DNA of 26,560 nucleotides from DAIDKA01 sp035503515. GTDB lineage: Bacteria > Pseudomonadota > Gammaproteobacteria > Steroidobacterales > Steroidobacteraceae. The stretch lies in contig DATJTJ010000142.1 in the NCBI GenBank assembly GCA_035503515.1, positions 1 to 26,560 on the forward strand, given 5' to 3'. Within the stretch, counting starts at the first letter, position 1, and every line of letters begins with the position of its first letter. The translations under genes and the position numbers were made by a program. The notes beneath the pieces are model-generated. The model saw nothing but the letters and a program-made list of their open reading frames with translations, did no database searches and was not told the origin of the DNA. Positions 8,295 through 15,763 of this stretch are shown piece after piece.

Positions 8295-8867
8295 CTAGTT
8301 CTTCCACGCCTCGACCTGTATGGCGAGATTGACGCCCATCCTGAAACCAAAGGCGCGGCCATAGTCCATGTTGTAGTCGGCACGGTTGAACGTCGCCACC
8401 GCATCGGCGCCGCAGGTCTGCTTCTTCGTCATCGGATTGGGGGCGCATTTGAAGCTGCGGATCGTCAGCGTCAGGGGCCTGGTGACACCGTGGAGGGTGA
8501 ACTCGCCGATGACGGCCGTCGGAGCCCCGTTCCTGAAGTCCGCGAGCTTGCCCTTGTAGGTCGCGGTCGGATACTTGGCGACATCGAACAGGTCCGGGCC
8601 CTTCGCTTCCGCATCCAGGGCGTCCATTCCGAAATCGATGCTGGCAGGATCGATGGTGATGTCGACCGCCCCGGTCTGCGCGGCGGTGTCCAGCGTCACG
8701 GTGCCGGAACTGGTCTTGAATTTTCCGCGCCAGACCGACATGCCACCCATGTGATCGGCCTCGAAACTGGGATAGGTGTGCGTCGGATCGATGGTGTACG
8801 TTTCGGGAGCCGCCCAGGCACCGCCAACCGCCAACACAAGACCGATGCTGAACAATGCTGTCTTCAT
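8295..8867 (-). CDS. Periplasmic YceI-family protein
   Basis: This is a 190-residue protein with a typical Sec signal peptide, MKTALFSIGLVLAVGGAWA, cleaved about before Ala20. The mature part is a YceI lipocalin-like beta barrel: YTIDPTHTYPSFEADHMGG at the start, TGAVDITIDPASIDFG in the middle, LFDVAKYPTATY, GEFTLHGVTRPLTL, and FNRADYNMDYG near the end. Family members bind long-chain isoprenoids, and some respond to acid or osmotic stress. The partner here is unknown. The start at 8867 was chosen because the signal peptide begins there; an AAGGA lies a few bases upstream. There are two cysteines, in CAPNPMTKKQTC, which could form a disulfide in the periplasm. Confidence 0.93.
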   Translation of the reverse strand: MKTALFSIGLVLAVGGAWAAPETYTIDPTHTYPSFEADHMGGMSVWRGKFKTSSGTVTLDTAAQTGAVDITIDPASIDFGMDALDAEAKGPDLFDVAKYPTATYKGKLADFRNGAPTAVIGEFTLHGVTRPLTLTIRSFKCAPNPMTKKQTCGADAVATFNRADYNMDYGRAFGFRMGVNLAIQVEAWKN

Positions 8868-9201
8868 AATCCTTGTTGCGAATGTTGGCGGATTGAGAGT
8901 CGGTGCCGTTAGCACAGGATAAGTTTTTTCGGTTGCGTCCGCGCGCAATCTTTAAGACTCCGTAAGGTTATGGCGTTGTGCACGGCATCATCCGGCCTCT
9001 AATCGATTCAAATCATTGAATGCGCGGAAGGTGGCCACTAGGCGGGCACGCCTGTGTCAGTTTGATCCCGCATGAACATCCACGACAGGCCCGTCGCCGC
9101 CGGCCGGCGGCGCACGTTTAACTGAAGCCATTCAGGTCCAAAAACGGAATCTATTTTTGGTTGCCTTTGCAAATGTCCACCACCACGATGGGGGCTTTAC
9201 G
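8868..9201. other. Divergent intergenic region of 334 bases, with several inverted repeats
   Basis: No gene is supportable here. It separates the YceI gene (left, minus) from the MarR-like gene (right, plus) and should contain both promoters. Three symmetric elements are visible. ATTCAA-ATCA-TTGAAT is at 9006-9021. A perfect 18-bp GC palindrome is at 9095-9112. CCAAAAA and TTTTTGG, separated by 9 bases, are at 9138-9160 and could be an operator of the MarR-like protein. I see no structured RNA. Confidence 0.5.
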
Positions 9202-9549
9202 ATGACAGCGAAGCAACGCACCCTATTCGCCGAACTGCGCGAGCTGCGGCAGCTCGAGAAGAAGCATTTGCCGTTCGTGCGCTCGTTTGCGGATTTCGAT
9301 CTCATCGTCGAGGTGGGGTACCACGAGGAACGCGGTACACCCCTGACCTACAAACATCTGCTGTCCCTGATCGCCTGCGGACGCTCCACCCTGAACCGCA
9401 GGTTGAGCAGCCTGATTGCCGAGGGCGTCATTCTCAGGACGCGCAGCGAACTGGATGGACGGGCCATCCACCTCGGAGTGTCCAAGTCCGCCATGCAGCG
9501 CTTCCACCGCTATCTCGGTGGCCTTACGTCGCAACTTGCCGGTGCCTGA
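9202..9549 (+). CDS. MarR-like winged-helix protein
   Basis: This is a 115-residue protein. Residues 36-85 form a winged-helix: HLLSLIACGRSTLNRRLSSLIAEGVILRTRS (quoted in part) has the recognition helix pattern, and DGRAIHLGVSKSA is the wing and following strand, as in MarR-type phenotype and drug regulators. The ATG at 9202 is preferred over a TTG at 9157, because a GGGGG tract lies 7 bases upstream and because the extra 15 residues look unlike the family. The stop overlaps the next gene's ATG (TGATG at 9547-9551), so it is translationally coupled to a hybrid histidine kinase. It could be that kinase's output or input partner. The DNA target is unknown. Confidence 0.75.
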   Translation: MTAKQRTLFAELRELRQLEKKHLPFVRSFADFDLIVEVGYHEERGTPLTYKHLLSLIACGRSTLNRRLSSLIAEGVILRTRSELDGRAIHLGVSKSAMQRFHRYLGGLTSQLAGA

Positions 9550-10682
9550 TGCACGCGCCCTCCGGCACCGCGCAGCGCCCGGAGGTGTACCTGGCGCTGC
9601 TCGCCCACGAACTGCGCAATCTCCTGGCCCCGATCCGTTACGCCATTGCGGCGCTGGAAAATCCGGGCAGGACTTCCGCTCAGGAGGCCTATGCGCTGGA
9701 CATCATGCGCCGGCACTCGCAGCAGATGAGCCATCTGCTCGAGGAACTCCTGGATGCATCCCGGTTCGCGCGCGGCGAAATGGAGCTGAAGAAGGCTGCG
9801 GCGGAACTCACCGTCATTCTCGGCACGGCCATCGAGGCCGCACGTCCGCTGCTGGACAGGAAGCAGCACACGCTTGCCATCAGGCTGCCGGATGATGCCG
9901 TGCGGCTGTGGGCGGACTCCCCGCGCCTGGTACAGGTGTTCTCCAATCTGCTGGTCAACGCCGCGAAGTACACGGACCCCGGCGGCCGGATAGAGCTGCA
10001 GGCGATCCGGGAGGGCGACCACGTGCGGATCGCGGTGCGGGATTCCGGCATCGGCATCTCGCAGGACATGATGCCGCGGATTTTCACGTTGTTCGCCCAG
10101 GACTCCATCAACGGGTCCCGCTCCGAGGGTGGCCTCGGCATCGGCCTGGCGCTCGCCCAGGGGATCGTCCGGCTCCACGACGGCACGATCGAGGCATCGA
10201 GCGATGGGCCGGACACCGGCAGCGAATTCGTGGTCCGGCTGCCCCTCGGCACGCCTCCGGATGAGCCGATCACCCCGACCGAAAACGAGCCGCGAGGTGC
10301 GGGCAATGGCCTGCGGGTGCTCGTCGTCGATGACAACAAGGAGGTCGCCGACACCTGCGCGATGCTGATGGATCTCTCGGGCCACAAGGTGCAATGCGCC
10401 TACACGGGCGTTTCCGCCCTTGAAATCGCGGAGCAGTTCCGACCGGAGGTGATCCTCACCGACATCGGACTGCCGGACATCGACGGCCATGCCTTTGCCC
10501 GGCGGGTCCGTGAAACGCAGTGGGGCCGTGCCGCGGTGCTGGTGGCGGTCACCGGCTGGGGCGAGGCGGAACTGAGGCAACAGTCGGTCGCCGCAGGATT
10601 CGCCCATCATCTGACGAAACCGGTCGATCCGAAAACGATCGAGTCGCTATTGAGGGATATCGAGGCGGGCGCCGGCCGGTAG
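9549..10682 (+). CDS. Soluble hybrid histidine kinase with C-terminal receiver, no sensor domain
   Basis: This is a 377-residue protein. The HisKA domain begins almost at the N-terminus, with phospho-acceptor His20 in LLAHELRNLLAPI. The HATPase domain has the N box with Asn133 and Asn137 (FSNLLVNAAKYT), G1 at 165-169 (DSGIG) and G2 at 194-200 (GGLGIGL). A linker (about 232-254) leads to a receiver domain with Asp261-Asp262, phospho-acceptor Asp305 (LTDIGLP), Thr335 and Lys357. There is no membrane segment, PAS or GAF domain, so it must receive its signal from a partner. All catalytic residues are present. The start overlaps the stop of the MarR-like gene by one base. It is convergent with the WYL regulator, five bases away. 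Confidence 0.92.
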   Translation: MHAPSGTAQRPEVYLALLAHELRNLLAPIRYAIAALENPGRTSAQEAYALDIMRRHSQQMSHLLEELLDASRFARGEMELKKAAAELTVILGTAIEAARPLLDRKQHTLAIRLPDDAVRLWADSPRLVQVFSNLLVNAAKYTDPGGRIELQAIREGDHVRIAVRDSGIGISQDMMPRIFTLFAQDSINGSRSEGGLGIGLALAQGIVRLHDGTIEASSDGPDTGSEFVVRLPLGTPPDEPITPTENEPRGAGNGLRVLVVDDNKEVADTCAMLMDLSGHKVQCAYTGVSALEIAEQFRPEVILTDIGLPDIDGHAFARRVRETQWGRAAVLVAVTGWGEAELRQQSVAAGFAHHLTKPVDPKTIESLLRDIEAGAGR

Positions 10683-10702
10683 CCCGGTTACCGGGATAGC
10701 CT
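10678..10702. terminator. Short imperfect inverted repeat between convergent genes
   Basis: CCCGG-TTA-CCGGG at 10683-10695, with partly matching flanks, sits between the stops of the hybrid kinase and the WYL regulator. The TAA stop of the minus-strand gene is the loop. There is no T tract, so a terminator role is only possible. Confidence 0.25.
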
Positions 10703-11665
10703 CCTGGGCCGTCGGTAGCGCTGCTGAATGTTGCGAAGCCTTTCGGCCATGGCCCTGCGCAGCGCGGCAGGGGCGATGATTTCCGCATCCTCCCCCAGGC
10801 GCAGGACTTCGCGAATGCCGAAATCCACGGACTCGAGCAGAATGGTGCCCAGCACCCAGCCGGTCCGATCCGCAGGCTGAGCGGAAGCAGCGAAACTCTG
10901 CTCGGCATGCGGCCCCAGCATTTCAAGCAATCGCCGCCCGCGCGGGGAGAGGCGCAGCGTACAACGGGTCTGCAAGGTCGCCTGTTCGAAGGCGCGGGAA
11001 GACTCCGCCCAGTACGCCGCCAGATCGAAGGACTGCGGCCGCGGGTAACGTTCATCCGCCAGCTCGGCGCTGACGATGCGCGAGATCCGGTAGCTGCGGT
11101 AGGCGGAGCCACGCTGGCCCACGAGGTACCAGATCCCCGCCTTCATGACCACGCCCAAGGGTCCGATCTTGCGCTGCCGCGATTCATCGGACTGCCGGTA
11201 GCAGATGCAGAGGAATCGTTCCTCGCGCAGGGCGCGGATCACGACGGGCAGCAGGGGCGCCGCTTCTGCCACGTGGAACCAGCCTGCGGGATCCAGGTGC
11301 ACGCGCGAGACCATGCGTTCGGCCGCGGCCCCCGCGGGCACCGCCGCCAGTAGTTTGAGCCTGGCCTGGGTCGTCGTCTGGGACAGTCCCAGCTGTGCGC
11401 TCAGCGCCGGAAATCCCGCCAGCATCACCAGCTCGGCCTCTTCCGCGCTCATGCCGGTGAGGTCGGTGCGGTAACCGTCCAGCAGGGTGAAGCCGCCCGT
11501 GCGGCCCCGATCGGCGATGACCGGAACGCCCGCTGCGGACAGCGCATCGATGTCGCGATAGACCGTGCGCACCGAGATCTCCAGCCTTGCTGCCAGCTCG
11601 CGCGCCGCGATGCGGCCGCGGGTCTGCAGCAACATCAGGATGGTCAACAGCCGGCTCGCGAGCAT
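10688..11665 (-). CDS. YafY-type HTH/WYL-domain transcriptional regulator
   Basis: This is a 325-residue protein with three parts. Residues 1-60 are an HTH_11 winged helix (RLLTILMLLQTRGRIAARELAARLEISVRTVYRDIDAL, in pieces), followed by the wing GRTGGFTLLDGYRTDLTG. A WYL domain lies at about 135-210 (RKIGPLGVVMKAGIWYLVGQRG, with YRISRI). A C-terminal WCX extension follows (about 230-310). WYL domains sense ligands or nucleic acid, and these proteins often repress or activate an adjacent divergent gene. Divergent from it is only a short secreted ORF at 11756, with a TGACA-N5-TGTCA palindrome between. The ATG at 11665 begins at the conserved MLASRLLTIL, so the start is secure. Confidence 0.93.
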   Translation of the reverse strand: MLASRLLTILMLLQTRGRIAARELAARLEISVRTVYRDIDALSAAGVPVIADRGRTGGFTLLDGYRTDLTGMSAEEAELVMLAGFPALSAQLGLSQTTTQARLKLLAAVPAGAAAERMVSRVHLDPAGWFHVAEAAPLLPVVIRALREERFLCICYRQSDESRQRKIGPLGVVMKAGIWYLVGQRGSAYRSYRISRIVSAELADERYPRPQSFDLAAYWAESSRAFEQATLQTRCTLRLSPRGRRLLEMLGPHAEQSFAASAQPADRTGWVLGTILLESVDFGIREVLRLGEDAEIIAPAALRRAMAERLRNIQQRYRRPRRLSR

Positions 11666-11688
11666 GCGGCAGACGATACTCCAATATA

Positions 11689-11703
11689 TGACACGGGATG
11701 TCA
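11689..11703. promoter_or_regulatory. TGACA-N5-TGTCA inverted repeat upstream of the WYL regulator
   Basis: The perfect 5-bp arms (11689-11693 and 11699-11703) sit 24 bases upstream of the regulator start, in the 90-base region shared with the divergent short ORF. Its position suggests an operator for autoregulation. The short arms make it moderately weak evidence. Confidence 0.4.
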
Positions 11704-11755
11704 GCTATTGGGCGGTATAACGGGTGCAGGCGGAACGACACCCGGAGCCGATGCC

Positions 11756-11959
11756 ATGAGCTATCGTCCCCTTCTATTCATCGTCGGCGCCCTGCTGTGT
11801 GCCTGCGAAAGCATGTGCATGCACGGTGCCAATGCGGCGGGCCCCGTCAGAACCAGCCGTGTCGCAGGGGAGTCTCCCGCCCTGCACGACGACGGCTCGC
11901 CCAATATGCAAGGCTTGGTGCTACGGCATGATCGTACGCGAGACCCGCTACGTGCCTGA
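11756..11959 (+). CDS. Short secreted ORF, possibly a truncated gene
   Basis: This 67-codon frame starts at the ATG at 11756, with GGAG eight bases upstream. It encodes MSYRPLLFIVGALLCACESM..., a convincing signal-peptide-like N-terminus with a possible lipobox (LLCAC). After about residue 45 the sequence looks random, and its last 113 bases run antisense into the end of the epimerase fusion gene. It may be a real small exported protein under the divergent WYL regulator, or the 5' remnant of a gene cut off by rearrangement. No homologue is recognised. Confidence 0.35.
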   Translation: MSYRPLLFIVGALLCACESMCMHGANAAGPVRTSRVAGESPALHDDGSPNMQGLVLRHDRTRDPLRA

Positions 11960-13697
11960 CCACCGGGATGCCGAGAATGCCGGCGAGCCAGCGGTAGGCG
12001 GGCATGCGGGACCAGAGGTGGATCAGGGCCGGCAGGCCGCTGAGGATGCGGCCCTCGGCATCCCGCAGGTAAACCCGCCGTTCGAGATGCTCACGCCTGA
12101 GCCCGCAGGCCAGGAAGTCATTTTCCTGGCGCATCGAATCGACGAACCTAAGATGGGTCGACCCGTTGGCGCACAGTTGCGCGTAGTGCGTCATCTCGGC
12201 GCGGCAGACCGGGCAATCGCCATTGAAATAGACCGCGGCGGGGGTCGTATCCGCGCGGCCCGCGCCGACCAGGTCCTGCGCGGCTTCGCGAATGCCGGGG
12301 AACCTGAACCTGAAGCCCAGTGCCAGGGCCCGCTCGGGAACGACCCGCTGGCCGTCGACGAGCAGCTGTGACATCTCGCCCAGCGCGACCCGCAGGATGG
12401 CGCCCGGCACCCGCAGCAGCATCGGGCGCCGCAACTGACGGGCGAAGGCCTGCTGGAAGCGGCGATGCTCGACGGCACCCGGCGCCACCGCGTTGAGCGC
12501 GCCGTTGACGCGGGGCGTGTCGATGGCAAACTCGAACAGTCGCACGAGATCCTCGATGTGGATCCAGGACATCCACTGGGTTCCGCTACCCAGCACGGCA
12601 CCCAGACCCAGACGCATGGGTCCGAGAAGACCGGGCAGGGCTCCGCCGTCGCGACCGATCACCAGCCCGATGCGCATCCGGACCAGCCGCACCCCCAGTC
12701 GCGCCGCGGCCCGCGCCGCCGCCTCCCATTCCTGGCACAGTCGTGACTGGAAGATCGGACCCGGCCGGCCGGACTCCGCGATCGGCTGATCGCCACCGAT
12801 GCCGTAGAAGCCGATCGCGCTGGCGCTGACGAAACAGCGTACCGGTGCCGTCAGCCGACCCATGAGCGACGTCAGTGCGCGGGTCGCATCGATGCGGCTG
12901 TCGATGAGCAGGCGGCGGCGCGCCGGGGTCCATGGAAACCCCAGGATCGGCGCGCCGGCCAGGTTCACGATCACATCGATGCGCGTCGCATCCTCGAGGG
13001 TCGCAAGATCGCTGACGATCCGCACCTGCGGACCGAATCGCTCCAGGGCCACGTCTGGATTTCTCGTCCAGACGATGACCTTGTCGCCGCGGCTCACCAG
13101 CCGCCGCACCAGATGCCCGCCAATGAACCCGGTCGCGCCGCTGACCAGCACGGTCCGGGCAGCCGCCGAGGTCCCGGCCGGGAAGGGATTGCGCACCCAC
13201 TCCGCCGGTCGCCGCAGCTTCAGGACGGCGAGCGCGTTGCGTACCGACCAGAGCAGCAGGCCGATCCCGAACACCGTGAAAACCCCTGAGAAGGCGTGCG
13301 CGGTCGGAAGGATCCTGGTGGGCTGATGCGCCCAGTCGCCGAGCACCGGTACCAGCAAGGCGAGCACCGCGCCATAGTTGAGCGCAAGCACGGTGTGCAG
13401 GACGCGCTCGAACGGCGGCAGGCGGCGCGTCCGGTCCTCCACGATGAAGTCCGCAAGGGTGACCAGCACCTCCAGGATGAGGACTCCCGCGAAGAGCACA
13501 GCCCACGCGCCCCGCCACTGGAACCAGGCCAGGGCGATGAAAACGAACGCGTACAGGGCTTCGCGGATCGAGTGCAGCGACAGCTCGCCGGCAGCGCTGC
13601 GCCGGCTGGGCAGACGCTCGGTGATCTCGTGGTGCCAGAGGTTGTCGATACCGCCGAGGATGGCCTGGATCGTGATCAGAATGAACGCGGTAAGCAT
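11847..13697 (-). CDS. Membrane domain - TIGR01777 epimerase - DUF393 (DCC thioredoxin-like) fusion
   Basis: This is a 616-residue protein with three modules. Residues 1-160 hold four to five hydrophobic helices with no named family that I recognise. Residues about 181-480 are a TIGR01777/SDR39U1-type NAD(P)-dependent epimerase (YfcH family): SGATGFIGGHL (186-196) binds the cofactor, and SASAIGFYG (291-299), WIHIEDL and the C-terminal DUF1731-like LLRVPGAILRVALGEMSQLLVDGQRVVPERAL (in pieces) are typical. Residues about 487-600 are a DUF393/DCC domain with the CxxC pair Cys495-Cys498 (YFNGDCPVCRAEM). The start at 13697 has a strong AGGAGG site and overlaps the DUF4166 gene by 22 bases. The substrate is unknown. 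Confidence 0.9.
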   Translation of the reverse strand: MLTAFILITIQAILGGIDNLWHHEITERLPSRRSAAGELSLHSIREALYAFVFIALAWFQWRGAWAVLFAGVLILEVLVTLADFIVEDRTRRLPPFERVLHTVLALNYGAVLALLVPVLGDWAHQPTRILPTAHAFSGVFTVFGIGLLLWSVRNALAVLKLRRPAEWVRNPFPAGTSAAARTVLVSGATGFIGGHLVRRLVSRGDKVIVWTRNPDVALERFGPQVRIVSDLATLEDATRIDVIVNLAGAPILGFPWTPARRRLLIDSRIDATRALTSLMGRLTAPVRCFVSASAIGFYGIGGDQPIAESGRPGPIFQSRLCQEWEAAARAAARLGVRLVRMRIGLVIGRDGGALPGLLGPMRLGLGAVLGSGTQWMSWIHIEDLVRLFEFAIDTPRVNGALNAVAPGAVEHRRFQQAFARQLRRPMLLRVPGAILRVALGEMSQLLVDGQRVVPERALALGFRFRFPGIREAAQDLVGAGRADTTPAAVYFNGDCPVCRAEMTHYAQLCANGSTHLRFVDSMRQENDFLACGLRREHLERRVYLRDAEGRILSGLPALIHLWSRMPAYRWLAGILGIPVVRHVAGLAYDHAVAPSLAYWASRRRAGRETPLRHGWF

Positions 13698-14395
13698 CTT
13701 GAGCCTCCTGAGGCACGGAAGAGCCCGGTCTGGTAGAACAGCTCGCCGAATGCGGGGTGGGTGACGATCATCGTGAAGCGGAACCAGCCGTGGCCCTGAT
13801 CGGTGTGGACGACGTGGGTGATGCCCGGCGACAGCCACGTGGGCAGCGCAAGTTTCAGCTGCCCGATCAAGGGCAACCGGATGGCGAAGTAGTAGGAACG
13901 GCTGACGAAATGCAGGGCGTGTTCCTGTTCATACACATCGAGCGGCATGTACAGATGCGCCGGGAGTTCCTCGACCAGCGCGCAGTCCGGCCCGACCACC
14001 TTCGTCGATCGCACGATGGAGGGCGGCCGATCCGACCAGCGGTACTCGCGGCGCCACTCCACACCCGCCCCCGAGGGGGCGACGTGGACCATTGCCGGAA
14101 CGTTCGCGCCGGTATGCGGCGCGACCGGTGTCCCGATCAGCCGGCATGCCCGTGCAATGAGCCGGCCGAGCGGGTTCGCCCTGACGATCTCGAACGTGCC
14201 CGCATAGTCGACGGTCAGATGGGCGTCGCCGAATCTGGCCCGGACCGGCTCGGGCAGACGGCGCCACGCCGACTCGCCAAGCACGTCCCGCAGGCCCGGC
14301 CGGCCCACGCCGTGTCGCGCACGGCAAGCGCCGGGATGGGCCGCGTACTGAACCTTCGTGAAGCTCGGGCGTCGGGCGGCATCCGTGGCGCTCAT
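13676..14395 (-). CDS. DUF4166 domain protein
   Basis: This is a 239-residue protein recognised as DUF4166. The domain covers most of the chain from LGESAWRRLPEPVRARF (about 39-55), through YAGTFEIVRANPLGRLIARACRLIGTPVAP (in pieces) and VEWRREYRW, to the C-terminal LPTWLSPGITHVVHTDQG and FRFTMIVTHPAFGELFYQTGLF. No catalytic function is established. Genes of this type often occur beside TIGR01777 epimerases, as here. It lies in the middle of a three-gene operon: it starts 9 bases after the GbsR-like gene, whose stop codon forms part of its TGAGGA ribosome-binding site, and it overlaps the epimerase fusion by 22 bases. Confidence 0.85.
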   Translation of the reverse strand: MSATDAARRPSFTKVQYAAHPGACRARHGVGRPGLRDVLGESAWRRLPEPVRARFGDAHLTVDYAGTFEIVRANPLGRLIARACRLIGTPVAPHTGANVPAMVHVAPSGAGVEWRREYRWSDRPPSIVRSTKVVGPDCALVEELPAHLYMPLDVYEQEHALHFVSRSYYFAIRLPLIGQLKLALPTWLSPGITHVVHTDQGHGWFRFTMIVTHPAFGELFYQTGLFRASGGSRCLPRSF

Positions 14396-14404
14396 GTGTG
14401 TTCC

Positions 14405-14929
14405 TCAGTCGCCGATGATCTTGGCGATGCGCTGTCCCATGCGCATCATCTTCAGGAGCGTCTTTCGGGGCAGGTTCATGATCGACTCGTACCAGCCCAT
14501 CACGGTCTCCATGAATTCGAGCTGGCCCGTGATCTGCTCCTTCACATAGGCCGGTGTCTCGCCGTCGGATTTCAGATCGACGGCGCACTGCTTCAGGAAC
14601 GCCACCGTCGGATCGAGCTCGCGGCGCTTGCGGCCTTCGGCGACCACGCGCACCACTTCCCAGGGGTCCCGCTGCGCGACGAAGAAGTCGCGGCGGTCGC
14701 CCAGCGTCTGGGTGACCTGCACGAGATTCCAGGTGACCAGTTCCCGAAGACCGACGCTCACGTTGGAGCGGGCCACGCCCAGCGTCTCGGCGATCTCATC
14801 CGCATGCAGCGGCTGGGGCGAGAGGTACAGCAGGGCGTGCATCTGCGCGACCGAACGGTTCAGACCCCACCGGGTTCCCATTTCTCCCCAATGGACGATG
14901 TAGCGCTGCATGACCGGTGTCAGTTTCAC
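14405..14929 (-). CDS. GbsR/MarR-family transcriptional regulator
   Basis: This is a 174-residue protein with a GbsR-type winged helix at about 25-90: SVAQMHALLYLSPQPLHADEIAETLGVARSNVSVGLRELVTWNLVQVTQTLGDRRDFF (read in pieces). A helical dimerisation part follows. GbsR-like proteins act as repressors in osmolyte or choline pathways, but many related genes stand at the head of DUF4166/epimerase operons, as this one does. The start at 14929 is 12 bases from a nearly perfect palindrome, which argues for autoregulation of the operon. No choline or betaine gene is in the window, so the inducer is unknown. Confidence 0.88.
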   Translation of the reverse strand: MKLTPVMQRYIVHWGEMGTRWGLNRSVAQMHALLYLSPQPLHADEIAETLGVARSNVSVGLRELVTWNLVQVTQTLGDRRDFFVAQRDPWEVVRVVAEGRKRRELDPTVAFLKQCAVDLKSDGETPAYVKEQITGQLEFMETVMGWYESIMNLPRKTLLKMMRMGQRIAKIIGD

Positions 14930-14941
14930 GACAGTTCCGAT

Positions 14942-14961
14942 ATTTCAGTACATACTGAAAT
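14942..14961. promoter_or_regulatory. Operator palindrome ATTTCAGTA-CA-TACTGAAAT upstream of the GbsR-like gene
   Basis: The 9-bp arms (14942-14950 and 14953-14961) are perfect inverted repeats around a two-base centre, 12 bases upstream of the repressor start. The length and symmetry fit a MarR/GbsR dimer site. It also faces an AT-rich plus-strand stretch that leads only to a nine-codon ORF (ATG at 14990). Confidence 0.75.
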
Positions 14962-15220
14962 TATAGACAAAAAGAAAAGAACTGCAACGATGAAAAGCTT
15001 CAGGGAATCAAATGCTTAGTAGAAGTGCTGATTATGTAACGCCAAGCGGAACCGCGGAGCCAGCGCAACTCAGGGCGAAATTCGAGGGTCTGCGTCCTTG
15101 GATTGGCCCGGTGCGCCGATGAATCGAGGCGGGCTGATTTGTGGCGCCGGAAGCCCGAAATCCGGAACAACCATGTCGCGGCGCCTTCCGGCCTGCACGA
15201 CGCCAACGGTACCGTCCCCT
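14962..15220. other. Gene-poor gap of 259 bases with no supportable gene
   Basis: The left 45 bases are AT-rich and look like a promoter facing right. The only plus-strand start there (ATG at 14990) gives nine codons before a stop. A 68-codon minus-strand frame (15000-15206) has no recognisable fold or start signal and was not accepted. The sequence may hold the remnant of a deleted gene. Confidence 0.35.
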
Positions 15221-15490
15221 CTACCGTCGTTCTCGGCCGGCTCGCCTGTTCTTGTCGACTATCCCGACAATTATCACGGCAAATGCAAAGAGACGAATGA
15301 GGTAGCCTTCCGCTCGCGCAAGATCCGAGGGCGGCGCCAACACATGGACGAACCAGTCGACCGCCATGGCCGAAAACGCAATCGAAAAGAATGCAAACAG
15401 GCGGTCACGGCTGGAACGCCAGAATTGGAAGAAGAACAGGGCTGCTATGACGCAGGTGGTCACCAGGACGCCGAGCAAGAGGTCTCTCAT
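15221..15490 (-). CDS. Small membrane protein, DUF5985-like (second copy)
   Basis: This is an 89-residue protein with three hydrophobic helices at about 3-22 (LLLGVLVTTCVIAALFFFQF), 31-50 (LFAFFSIAFSAMAVDWFVHVL) and 62-78 (LIRLFAFAVIIVGIVD), and a basic tail KNRRAGRERR. The layout matches the DUF5985 proteins of unknown function that occur as adjacent pairs. It resembles its neighbour at 15503-15763 in helix order and in the central RLF/RLLF...FxGLALD-like segment, so the two are probably an old tandem duplication. It starts 12 bases after that gene and is last in the minus-strand cluster. Confidence 0.75.
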   Translation of the reverse strand: MRDLLLGVLVTTCVIAALFFFQFWRSSRDRLFAFFSIAFSAMAVDWFVHVLAPPSDLARAEGYLIRLFAFAVIIVGIVDKNRRAGRERR

Positions 15491-15502
15491 GCCGCGATCA
15501 CC

Positions 15503-15763
15503 TCACTTTGATTCGCGGACCAACCCATAGATCAGCACCGCCATGCCGGCCACCGCAGGGGGGATCCGCCACCAGAACAGATCAACGCTGGCAGGCGTGA
15601 GCACGAAGTCGGCGACCACCGCCACGTTGTCCAGCGCCAGGCCCACGAAACACAGGCTGGCCCAGAACAGCAGGCGCAATCTCGTCACCTGCCAACGGCG
15701 AATCAGCAGAATTGCGCACAGAACACTCGTCAGCGCGCACAGAATGTACACAGCCTCAGCCAT
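15503..15763 (-). CDS. Small membrane protein, DUF5985-like (first copy)
   Basis: This is an 86-residue protein with three hydrophobic helices at about 4-21 (AVYILCALTSVLCAILLI), 31-50 (LLFWASLCFVGLALDNVAVV) and 64-81 (WWRIPPAVAGMAVLIYGLV). It fits the DUF5985 layout, and no biochemical function is known for these. Its start lies within the last codons of the upstream 154-residue gene (8-base overlap), so translation is coupled. The pair may form a hetero-oligomeric membrane unit that works with that upstream soluble protein. Confidence 0.78.
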   Translation of the reverse strand: MAEAVYILCALTSVLCAILLIRRWQVTRLRLLFWASLCFVGLALDNVAVVADFVLTPASVDLFWWRIPPAVAGMAVLIYGLVRESK

